From: Agromyces aurantiacus
GTDB taxonomy: Bacteria > Actinomycetota > Actinomycetes > Actinomycetales > Microbacteriaceae
Reading direction: 5' to 3'
Length of the DNA: 64,000 nt
NCBI RefSeq assembly: GCF_016907355.1
Contig: NZ_JAFBBW010000001.1
Coordinates: forward strand, 3,720,001 to 3,784,000
Within the stretch, counting starts at the first letter, position 1. Each line of letters opens with the position of its first letter. The notes beneath the pieces are model-generated. The model saw nothing but the letters and a program-made list of their open reading frames with translations, was not told the DNA's origin and searched no databases. Below, in pieces: positions 53,799 through 61,640 of the stretch. The position numbers were made by a program, and so were the translations under genes.

Positions 53799-54791
53799 TC
53801 AGGGCCGAAAGGCCTCCACGAGCTCGCGTTCCCGGTCGGCTCCGAGTCCGGCGCGGCGCACCCGGTCGAGACCCGCCTCGCGCTCCCACGCGAGCGCGTC
53901 GGCGAGCGTCTCGCGGATCGGGCGCAGGCGGAGCCCCGCACGGCGTGCCGCCGCGTTCGAGCGGTCGAGGAACGCGTTCCACGTCGGGTCGGCGATCCAC
54001 AGCGGCAGCGAGTCGGGGCCGGCCCACTCGGCGACGCCGAGCTCGGCCAGCCGATCGGGAGCTGCCGGCACGAGCTCGCCGTCGTGCCCGCCGAGCTCGC
54101 GCGAGACCGCGAGCCAGTCGGCGAACGTCGTGCGCTCGCCCACCGCGTTCACGGTGCCATCGATGCCGCCCTCCACCGCGTCGACCACGAACGCGACGAG
54201 GTCGCGCACGTCGATGGCCTGCACCGCGGCATCCGGGATGTCGGGCACGAGCATCGGCTCGTCGTCGCGCGCCGCGCGCGCGACCCAGTAGCCGGCGCGG
54301 TCGGAGGGGTCGCCGGGTCCGGCGATGAGGCCCGGGCGCACGACCAGCAGCCGAGCAGGAGCCGCCTCGCGCCACGCCGACTCGCACGCGACCTTGCCCT
54401 CGCCGTAGGTCTCGGGCGCCGACTCGTCGGCGTCGAGGGCCGGCAGCAGCGCGGCCGACTCGTCGGCGCCGGGCTCGTCGTGCCGGGCGTACACGCTGCA
54501 CGAGGAGACGAACACCACGTGCCGGGCCCGCGCGGCGAGCGCGGCGGCCGCGCGGCGCGCATGGCCCGGTTGGCGGGTGAGGTCGATGACGGCGTCCCAG
54601 TCGCGGCCCGCGACCGCGTCGTACGCCGTCGTGCCGGGGGCGTCGCGGTCGGCGACCACGAGGTCGGCGCCCGGAGCGACCGCGCCGGCTTCGCCGCGCG
54701 CGAGGCACGTCACGTCGTGGCCGCGCGCGAGCGCCTCCGTCGCGAGCGCGCGTCCGAGCCACTGGGTTCCGCCGAGGATGAGGAGGTCCAT
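53799..54791 (-). CDS. NAD-dependent epimerase/reductase (extended SDR)
   Basis: A 330-residue extended short-chain dehydrogenase/reductase. N-terminal NAD(P) motif LILGGTQWLGRALA (about 4-17), FVSSCSVYARHD with conserved Ser, and YGEGKVACE with the catalytic Tyr and Lys (about 145-150). WIADPTWNAFLDRSNAAARRAGLRLRPI is typical of actinobacterial members. The substrate is unknown; it lies alone between the SHOCT gene and the ATPase. Confidence 0.85.
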   Translation of the reverse strand: MDLLILGGTQWLGRALATEALARGHDVTCLARGEAGAVAPGADLVVADRDAPGTTAYDAVAGRDWDAVIDLTRQPGHARRAAAALAARARHVVFVSSCSVYARHDEPGADESAALLPALDADESAPETYGEGKVACESAWREAAPARLLVVRPGLIAGPGDPSDRAGYWVARAARDDEPMLVPDIPDAAVQAIDVRDLVAFVVDAVEGGIDGTVNAVGERTTFADWLAVSRELGGHDGELVPAAPDRLAELGVAEWAGPDSLPLWIADPTWNAFLDRSNAAARRAGLRLRPIRETLADALAWEREAGLDRVRRAGLGADRERELVEAFRP

Positions 54792-54833
54792 GCGGTCATC
54801 CCAGCACGGCCGACCCGTGGTTCGCGCGCGTGT

Positions 54834-57692
54834 TCACGCAGCGCGAACCCGCGGGGCCCCGCCATCCGCCCGGCGCCGCGCCGCCGCCCGCATGCCGAGC
54901 TTGCGGAGTTCCTCGACCCAGAGGACGACGGAGGCCATGCCCGCGCACACCGCCCAGTGCGCGGCGTCGAGCGGCGCGGTGCCGAACGCGACCTGCAACG
55001 GCGGCAGCGAGACCACCGCGACCTGGAGCGCGACCGCGAGCAGCACCGAGCCCCAGAGCCAGCGGTTGGCGAAGAGCCCGCGGAACGCACTCGACGTCGC
55101 CGACCGGGCGTTGAACGCCGTGACCAGCCCCGCGAAGACGAGCGTGGTGAACCCGGCCGTGCGGGCGACGTCGAACGTGTCGGTGCCGCCCGGGATGATC
55201 CCCCCTGGCAGGAACACGTCCATCGTCAGCAGCGTGATCACCGCGATCACGAGGCCCGTCACGCCGATGCCGATCCACATGCCGCGATCGATCGCCCGAT
55301 CGTGCAGGCCTCGCGGCGGCCTCGCCATGACGTCGTCGACCTCGGGGTCGACGCCCATCGCGAGCGCGGGACCCGAGTCGGTGACGAGGTTGATCCACAG
55401 GATCTGCGTCGCGAGCAGCGGCAGCACGAGGCCGTCGGCGCTCGCCGCGGTGAAGCCGAGCGCCCCCGCGAACACGACGCCGAGGAACACCGTGAGCACC
55501 TCGCCCATGTTCGAGTAGAGCAGGTACCGCAGGAACTTGCGGATGTCGTCGAAGATGCTCCGCCCCTCCCGCACGGCGTGCACGATCGTCGCGAAGTCGT
55601 CGTCGGCGAGCACCATGTCGGCCGCCTCCTTGGTGACCTCGGTGCCCGCGATGCCCATCGCGATGCCGATGTCGGCCGACTTGAGGGCGGGCGCGTCGTT
55701 GACGCCGTCGCCCGTCATCGCGACGACCAGCCCCTCGGCCTGGAGCGCGTCGACGATGCGGAGCTTGTGCTCGGGCGCGACGCGCGCGAACACCGAGACC
55801 GTGCGGACGGCATCCCGCAACTGGTGCTCGTCCATGCCGTCGAGCCGCGCGCCGGGCAGCGCGATCCCCTCCTCGCCGATGATGCCGAGGTCGCGCGCGA
55901 TGCGCGTCGCCGTGGCGGGGTGGTCGCCCGTGATCATCACGACCCGGATGCCGGCGGCGCGCGCCTCGGCGACCGCCGGCCGCACCTCGGGGCGGGGCGG
56001 GTCGATGATGCCCACGACGCCCGCGTACACGAGGTCGCGCTCCGAGGCCTCGCCGAACCCCGCGGCATCCGCCCGGCCCTCGCCGCCCTCAAGCTCGGGC
56101 GCGGGCCGGTAGGCGACCGCGATCGTGCGGAACGCCTCCTCGGAGAGGGCCTCGGCCTCGGCGAGCGCATGAGCGCGCCGGACCGCGTCGAGCGCCACCA
56201 CGCGCGTGCCGACCTGGATGCGCGTGCAGTGCCGCAGCAGTACGTCGGGCGCGCCCTTGCTGAGCACCACGAGCGCGCCGCCCTCGTGCCGGTGCGCGGT
56301 CGACATCATCTTGCGCTCGGAACTGAAGGGCACCTCGCCGATGCGGTCGTACCGGGCGGCCTCGTCGACCGTGCCCGCGAGCTTGCGCGCGGCCACGAGG
56401 AACGCGGCCTCGGTCGGGTCGCCCTCGATCTGCCAGGCGCCCTCGCGTTCGGCGAGCTGGGCGTCATTGGCGAGCGAGCCCGCGCCGAGCACGATCTGCG
56501 CCTCGACCCGGAGCGGTCCGTCGGCGAGCGGCCGCCCGAGCACGGTCGCCTCGCCCACGGGCTCGTAGCCGACGCCGCCGAGGTCGACCGCACCCGACGC
56601 CGTCACCACGCGCTGGATGGTCATCCGGTTCGTCGTGAGCGTGCCGGTCTTGTCGGTGCAGATCACCGAGGCGGACCCGAGCGTCTCGACGCTCGAGAGC
56701 CGTTTCACGACCGCGTTGCGCTTCGCCATCCGCTGCACGCCGAGCGCCAGGACCAGCGAGAGGATCGCGGGCAGGCCCTCGGGCACGGCGGCGACCGCGA
56801 GCGACACCCCGAGCAGCAGCACGGTCACGAACTCGGCGGGGGTCCGCACGCCCTGCACGAGCGCGACGGTGACCATCACCACGATCGCGATGACGATCAC
56901 GATGCGCCCGAGCGTGCGACCCAGGTGGCCGACCTCGACCTGCAGCGGCGTGGATTCCGCCTCGGTGCGGTCGAGCATGGTCGCGATCGCGCCCATCTCG
57001 GTGGCCATGCCGGTGGCGGTGACCACGGCGCGGCCCGTGCCGCGACTGACCGCGGTGCCCTTGAACACCATGTCGCGGCGGTCGCCGAGGGGCACGGCCC
57101 CGCCGAGGGTGCCGGGGTGCTTCTCGACCGCCGAACTCTCGCCCGTGAGGGCGGCCTCGGCGACCTGCAGCGATGTGGCACGGATGAGCCGGGCGTCGGC
57201 CCCGACCTGGTCGCCCTCGGCGAGCACGAGGATGTCGCCGGGCACGAGCTCCGCGCTCGCGACGGTGCGCAGCTCGGCGTCGCGCAGCACCGAGGAGCGC
57301 GCCTGGGTCATGACGGCGAGGGCGGCGACCGCGCGCTCGGCGCGCGACTCCTGCACGAGCCCGAGCACGGCGTTCAGCACGATGATGCCGAGGATGACGA
57401 GCGCGTCGATCGGCCAGCCCTCGGCGCCCTCGACGAGCCATGCGACGACCGAGACCACCACGGCGGCGAGCAGGAGCAGGATCAGCGGATCGGCGACCTG
57501 GGCGAGCGCGCGTCGCCAGAAGGGGGTGCGGCGTGCGCTGCGGAGCTCGTTCGGGCCGTGCACGGCGAGACGCGCGGCCGCCTCCGCCGAAGACAGCCCG
57601 TGGTCGGGGTCGACGCCGAGCCGCCGGGCGACCTCGTCGGCGTCGGTCAGCGCCGGATCGAGCCCGGTCGACGCGTCCCCCGGCATCCCCAT
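54834..57692 (-). CDS. P2A-type cation-transporting ATPase (Ca2+-ATPase-like)
   Basis: A 952-residue P-type ATPase. N-terminal cation-ATPase domain (DHGLSSAEAAARLAVHGPNEL), actuator TGES (about 160), PEGLPA in helix 4, phosphorylation site D347 (CTDKTGTLTTNRM), ATP site FSSERKMMS and KGAPD, hinge TGDGVNDAPALKSADIGIAMG and C-terminal cation ATPase helices. The P-E-G-L-P motif is that of Ca2+/Mn2+ or Na+/K+-type pumps rather than heavy-metal pumps. The start ATG 57692 follows GGAGG; an ATG 12 codons earlier is less likely. Divergent from the copper ATPase. Confidence 0.92.
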   Translation of the reverse strand: MGMPGDASTGLDPALTDADEVARRLGVDPDHGLSSAEAAARLAVHGPNELRSARRTPFWRRALAQVADPLILLLLAAVVVSVVAWLVEGAEGWPIDALVILGIIVLNAVLGLVQESRAERAVAALAVMTQARSSVLRDAELRTVASAELVPGDILVLAEGDQVGADARLIRATSLQVAEAALTGESSAVEKHPGTLGGAVPLGDRRDMVFKGTAVSRGTGRAVVTATGMATEMGAIATMLDRTEAESTPLQVEVGHLGRTLGRIVIVIAIVVMVTVALVQGVRTPAEFVTVLLLGVSLAVAAVPEGLPAILSLVLALGVQRMAKRNAVVKRLSSVETLGSASVICTDKTGTLTTNRMTIQRVVTASGAVDLGGVGYEPVGEATVLGRPLADGPLRVEAQIVLGAGSLANDAQLAEREGAWQIEGDPTEAAFLVAARKLAGTVDEAARYDRIGEVPFSSERKMMSTAHRHEGGALVVLSKGAPDVLLRHCTRIQVGTRVVALDAVRRAHALAEAEALSEEAFRTIAVAYRPAPELEGGEGRADAAGFGEASERDLVYAGVVGIIDPPRPEVRPAVAEARAAGIRVVMITGDHPATATRIARDLGIIGEEGIALPGARLDGMDEHQLRDAVRTVSVFARVAPEHKLRIVDALQAEGLVVAMTGDGVNDAPALKSADIGIAMGIAGTEVTKEAADMVLADDDFATIVHAVREGRSIFDDIRKFLRYLLYSNMGEVLTVFLGVVFAGALGFTAASADGLVLPLLATQILWINLVTDSGPALAMGVDPEVDDVMARPPRGLHDRAIDRGMWIGIGVTGLVIAVITLLTMDVFLPGGIIPGGTDTFDVARTAGFTTLVFAGLVTAFNARSATSSAFRGLFANRWLWGSVLLAVALQVAVVSLPPLQVAFGTAPLDAAHWAVCAGMASVVLWVEELRKLGMRAAARRRADGGAPRVRAA

Positions 57693-57790
57693 GGCTCCAT
57701 CCTCCGGGCCCGGCGGGCCGGGTCGCAATGCACGGCCTCCGATGGATGCGACGCGCCGCGGAAGCGGGAATGATGGCGGTGCCGAATGGG

Positions 57791-57819
57791 TTGACGGAGA
57801 TACCCCCTCGGGGTATATT
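57791..57819 (+). promoter_or_regulatory. Copper-type operator inside a sigma-70 promoter
   Basis: -35 TTGACG (57791-57796), 17-bp spacer, -10 TATATT (57814-57819). A palindrome ATACCCC-CTC-GGGGTAT (57800-57816) fills the spacer and overlaps the -10. This GGGGTAT-type dyad resembles CsoR/RicR-class copper operators. A repressor bound here would block polymerase. No csoR-like gene is in the window. Confidence 0.8.
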
Positions 57820-57844
57820 CGGACCCACGTTCCCGGAGGTCACC

Positions 57845-60175
57845 ATGGACAGGCACCCCAGTTCCCCGACACCGCACGGCGGGCATGCGCCCGAGCCGCA
57901 CGACCACGACGACCACGCCGCACACGCGGGCCACACCGCCCACGCGGCATCCGGCACCATCGCGACCGAGCCCGACGGCGCGGCCCACGACCGCCACGGC
58001 GGCGATGACGCCGCGGCCGTGCACGCCGGACACGACGCGCACGGCGGGCACATGGAGCACGCCGGCCACGACGCGCACGCGGGGCACGACGCGCACGCCG
58101 GACCCATGGACCACTCCGGCCACGAGGCGCACGCCGGGCACATGGGCCACGCCGGCCACGCCGGCCACGCCGGCCACGGCGACCACGTGGCGCAGTTCCG
58201 CCGCCTCTTCTGGATCATGCTCGTCATCGCGATCCCGACGATCGGGTTCAGCACGATGTTCGCCGACCTCCTCGGCTACGAACTGCCCGACAACCCGATC
58301 GTGATGTGGATCCCGCCGGTGCTCGGCTCGGTCCTGTACTTCTGGGGCGGCTCGCCCTTCCTCACGGGCGCCTGGTCGGAGCTGAAGGCGCGCAAGCCCG
58401 GCATGATGCTCCTCATCGGCCTCGCGATCACGGTCGCGTACGTCGCCTCGCTGGGCGCGAGCCTCGGGTTCTTCCCGCACCACCTCGACTTCTGGTGGGA
58501 GCTCGCGCTCCTGATCGTCATCATGCTGCTCGGCCACTGGCTCGAGATGCGCTCGCTCGCGGCGACCTCCTCGGCGCTCGATGCGCTCGCGGCGCTGCTG
58601 CCCGACGAGGCCGAGCGCGTGACCGAGGCCCCGGACGGCACGACCACCGTCGTCACGGTCTCCCCGTCCGAGCTCGTCGTGGGCGACGTCGTGATCGTGC
58701 GGCCCGGCGGCCGCGTCCCGGCCGACGGCGACGTGATCGAGGGCACCGCGGCGATGGACGAATCGATGATCACGGGCGAGTCGACCACCGTGAGCCGCGG
58801 CCCCGGCGACCACGTGGTCGCCGGCACCGTCGCGACCGACACCGCGATCCGCGTGCGCGTCGGCGCCGTCGGCGACGACACCGCGCTCGCGGGCATCCAG
58901 CGGCTCGTCGCCGACGCGCAGGCCTCGAGCTCGCGCGCGCAGCGGCTCGCCGACCGCGCCGCGGGCTGGCTGTTCTGGTTCGCGCTCGGCGCCGCGGCGA
59001 TCACCGCGGTCGCCTGGTGGGCCGTCGGCCTCCCCGACGAGGGCGTCATCCACACCGTGACCGTGCTCGTGATCGCCTGCCCCCACGCGCTCGGCCTCGC
59101 CATCCCGCTCGTCGTGCAGATCGCGACCGAGCGCGCGGCCAGGGGCGGCGTGCTCGTGACCGACCGGCTGGCACTCGAGACGATGCGCACCGTGCAGGCG
59201 GTCCTCTTCGACAAGACCGGCACGCTGACCAGGGGCGAGCCCGCGGTGACGGATGCCGCGGCCGCGGAGGGACACGACCTCGCCGAGGTGCTCGGGCTCG
59301 CGGCGTCGGCCGAGCACGACTCCGAGCACCCGCTCGCGAAGGCCATCGTCGCCGAGTCGGCGCGCCGCGGGATCGCGCTGCAGGCGGCATCCGGCTTCGA
59401 GGCCTCGCCCGCGGTCGGCGTGACGGCGACCGTCGGCGGACGCGAGGTGCACGTGGGCGGGCCGGGCCTGCTCGCGCGCGAGGGTCTCGCCGCGCTGCCC
59501 GCGTCGGCGGCCTGGGCCGAGCGCGGCTCGACCGTGCTGCATGTCGTCGTCGGCGGCGAGGTCGCGGGCGCGCTCGCGCTCGCCGACGAGATCCGGCCCG
59601 AGTCGCGCGAGGCGGTCGACGCGCTGCACGCCGCGGGCGTGCAGGTCGTGATGATCACCGGCGACGCCGAACCCGTCGCCCGAACGGTCGCGGCCGAGCT
59701 CGGGATCGACCGCGTGTTCGCCAACGTGCGCCCCGAGGACAAGTCGGCCAAGGTGCAGGAGCTCCAGCGCGAGGGCCTCTCGGTCGCGATGGTCGGCGAC
59801 GGCGTCAACGACGCACCAGCGCTCGCGCAGGCCGACGTCGGCATCGCGATCGGTGCGGGCACGGATGTCGCGATCGCCTCGGCCGGCGTCATCCTCGCCT
59901 CGAGCGACCCGCGTTCGGTGCTCTCGGTGATCGAGCTGTCGAGGGCCTCCTACCGAAAGATGCAGCAGAACCTCTGGTGGGCCGCCGGGTACAACATGAT
60001 CTCGGTGCCGCTCGCGGCGGGCGTGCTCGCCCCGATCGGGTTCGTCCTGCCGATGTCGGTCGGCGCGCTGCTCATGTCGCTGTCGACCATCATCGTCGCG
60101 GCGAACGCGCAGCTGCTGCGCCGCCTCGACCTCCGGCCCGAGGCGTCGGCGCGAGCGGTGCTCGAGCGGGCCTGA
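57845..60175 (+). CDS. copB: Copper-exporting P1B-type ATPase (CopB-like, CPH motif)
   Basis: A 776-residue heavy-metal ATPase. The N-terminal roughly 112 residues are a His-rich metal-binding region of HAGHDAHAGH-type repeats with no CxxC domain. Membrane motif C412-P413-H414 (IACPHALGLAIPLV), GEST in the actuator, phosphorylation D456 (FDKTGTLTRGE), SEHPLAKAI with the HP motif and GDGVNDAPALAQADVGIAIGAGTDVA. CPH marks group P1B-3 (Cu+/Cu2+, possibly Ag+). GGAGG precedes the ATG. It is driven by the copper-type promoter at 57791. Confidence 0.94.
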   Translation: MDRHPSSPTPHGGHAPEPHDHDDHAAHAGHTAHAASGTIATEPDGAAHDRHGGDDAAAVHAGHDAHGGHMEHAGHDAHAGHDAHAGPMDHSGHEAHAGHMGHAGHAGHAGHGDHVAQFRRLFWIMLVIAIPTIGFSTMFADLLGYELPDNPIVMWIPPVLGSVLYFWGGSPFLTGAWSELKARKPGMMLLIGLAITVAYVASLGASLGFFPHHLDFWWELALLIVIMLLGHWLEMRSLAATSSALDALAALLPDEAERVTEAPDGTTTVVTVSPSELVVGDVVIVRPGGRVPADGDVIEGTAAMDESMITGESTTVSRGPGDHVVAGTVATDTAIRVRVGAVGDDTALAGIQRLVADAQASSSRAQRLADRAAGWLFWFALGAAAITAVAWWAVGLPDEGVIHTVTVLVIACPHALGLAIPLVVQIATERAARGGVLVTDRLALETMRTVQAVLFDKTGTLTRGEPAVTDAAAAEGHDLAEVLGLAASAEHDSEHPLAKAIVAESARRGIALQAASGFEASPAVGVTATVGGREVHVGGPGLLAREGLAALPASAAWAERGSTVLHVVVGGEVAGALALADEIRPESREAVDALHAAGVQVVMITGDAEPVARTVAAELGIDRVFANVRPEDKSAKVQELQREGLSVAMVGDGVNDAPALAQADVGIAIGAGTDVAIASAGVILASSDPRSVLSVIELSRASYRKMQQNLWWAAGYNMISVPLAAGVLAPIGFVLPMSVGALLMSLSTIIVAANAQLLRRLDLRPEASARAVLERA

Positions 60176-60186
60176 CCCCGCGGCAG

Positions 60187-60247
60187 CTCGAGTGGGCGAT
60201 CTTGGCGCTCCGCGGCGCGCGGAGACCGCCAGGATCGCCCACTCGAG
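60187..60247. repeat. Palindromic repeat family B, intergenic copy after copB
   Basis: A 61-bp element with perfect 15-bp arms CTCGAGTGGGCGATC and GATCGCCCACTCGAG, and inner TTGGCG/CGCCAG pairing. It starts 12 bp after the copB stop and lies before the convergent HAD gene, so it may act as a bidirectional terminator. Its arms match the copy inside hutI. Confidence 0.88.
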
Positions 60248-60275
60248 GTGGGTGCGGTCGGTCGGGCGGCCGGCG

Positions 60276-60791
60276 TCAGCGCGCGGGCGCCGCGGGCACG
60301 GCGAGGGCGATGAGGTCGTTCACGTCGGAGAGGATCGCGTCGTGCGGGCCGCCCTCGAGTTCGGGGCGGCGCGCCGCGCCGCTCAGCACGCCGATCACCC
60401 ACCCGGCGCCGGCCGCGCGGCCCGCCTCGAGCAGCGCGAGCGAGTCGCCCGCCACGAGCACCTGGCGCACGTCGAGGGTGCCGGTCGACTCCATGGCGTG
60501 GTGCACCGCGAAGGGCGCGGGCGGCGGGGCGAGCACCTCGTCGGCCGCGACGACGGCGTCGAACAGGACCGGCCCGGCCGCAGCCCCGGCCGACGCCGCC
60601 CAGCCCATCGCCGCGAGCGCACGCGCGACGTCGTGGGCCCCGCCCTCGCCGACCAGCGCGACCCGCACGCCCCGGCGGCGCAGCTCGGCGAGCGTCGCCG
60701 CGACGCCGCGCAGCGCGATCGGCGCGCTCGTGGCATCCGCCGCTCGTCGCACCACGGCGCCCTCGAACCCCAGTACGGCGAGGGTGATCAT
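60276..60791 (-). CDS. Degenerate HAD-like (phosphonatase-type) protein
   Basis: A 171-residue protein resembling the C-terminal and core part of phosphonatase-like HAD hydrolases ([31 protein letters not shown]). Key residues are missing: the nucleophile Asp of motif I is Gly (LAVLGFEGAVV) and the second Asp of GDTxxD is Leu. The cap domain is also short compared with about 230 residues in active enzymes. It is coupled to a GntR regulator by ATGA. It may be a pseudoenzyme or a ligand-binding partner of that regulator. Confidence 0.72.
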   Translation of the reverse strand: MITLAVLGFEGAVVRRAADATSAPIALRGVAATLAELRRRGVRVALVGEGGAHDVARALAAMGWAASAGAAAGPVLFDAVVAADEVLAPPPAPFAVHHAMESTGTLDVRQVLVAGDSLALLEAGRAAGAGWVIGVLSGAARRPELEGGPHDAILSDVNDLIALAVPAAPAR

Positions 60792-61555
60792 CGGGCGCTC
60801 CCGTCGACGGTGGGATCGGAACGGGTCAGCGGCGACCGCCGATCGACCTCGTTCTCGATCGTGAAGGTGGCCAGCTCGGGGCGGTAGCGGTCGTCGGCGT
60901 ACGAGAGCGGGCGACGCGCGGCGTCGAACGCGATCCGGCGCTCGCGCAGCAGGGGGCTGCCCGACGCGACCTCGAGCGCCTCGGCGTCGAGCGGATTCGC
61001 CGCGACGGCGTCGATCGTGTGCCGCGCCCGCCGGAACTCGACGCCCCGCGCGATGAGGTGGGCGTGCAGCGAGCCGCGGTCGGCGTCGAGGTCGGCGAGC
61101 AGCGCGCCGACCTCCGGCGGGAACGACGTGCGCTCGACCATCGTTGGCACGTCGTCGAGCAGCCGGACGCGCACGACCTGCACGACCGCGGCGCCCTCGT
61201 CGAGGCCGAGCAGCCCGGCGACCGTCGACGGGGCGGGGCGGCTCGCGGCCTCGATCGTCCGTTGGCCGGGCACGCGCCCGATCGACCGGGCCCACTCGGT
61301 GAAGGACGAGAACGTCGAGAACGGCTGGGTCGGCACGACGCGGCCCACGACCGGGGCGCGACCCCGGCCGCCGACGATCACGCCCTCCTCGCGCAGCACC
61401 GAGAGGGCCCGGCGGATCGGGCCGCGGGACGTGCCGAACTCGCGGCACAGCGCGGCCTCGCTCGGCAGCCGCATGCCGGCGGCCCACTCGCCGCGGGCGA
61501 CGCGCTCGCGCAGCACGCCGCTCACTCGCTCGTGCAGCGGGGCCTCGGTCGACAT
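60788..61555 (-). CDS. GntR-family regulator (HutC/UTRA type)
   Basis: A 255-residue regulator. Winged helix at about 5-72 (VSGVLRERVARGEWAAGMRLPSEAALCREFGTSRGPIRRALSVLREEGVI) and a UTRA effector domain (about 90-245; VERTSFPPEVGALLADL, LLRERRIAFDAARRPLSYADDRYRPE). Such regulators often control sugar, amino-acid or phosphonate genes. Its only partner here is the degenerate HAD protein, whose ATG overlaps its stop; no transporter lies next to it. Ligand unknown. Confidence 0.9.
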   Translation of the reverse strand: MSTEAPLHERVSGVLRERVARGEWAAGMRLPSEAALCREFGTSRGPIRRALSVLREEGVIVGGRGRAPVVGRVVPTQPFSTFSSFTEWARSIGRVPGQRTIEAASRPAPSTVAGLLGLDEGAAVVQVVRVRLLDDVPTMVERTSFPPEVGALLADLDADRGSLHAHLIARGVEFRRARHTIDAVAANPLDAEALEVASGSPLLRERRIAFDAARRPLSYADDRYRPELATFTIENEVDRRSPLTRSDPTVDGSAR

Positions 61556-61640
61556 GCCTCGACCGTACGGACTCGCCGCCCGGCGGGGGTGGGCGCGACG
61601 CGACGTTCCGGTGAAGGTTCGGTGAACCCCGTGCGACGGG

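Noticed and set aside
53742..57773. A plus-strand open frame of about 1,340 codons opposite the epimerase and P-type ATPase
   Set aside because: The reverse strand carries complete catalytic motifs of both families, and the plus-strand frame has no recognisable domain or ribosome site.
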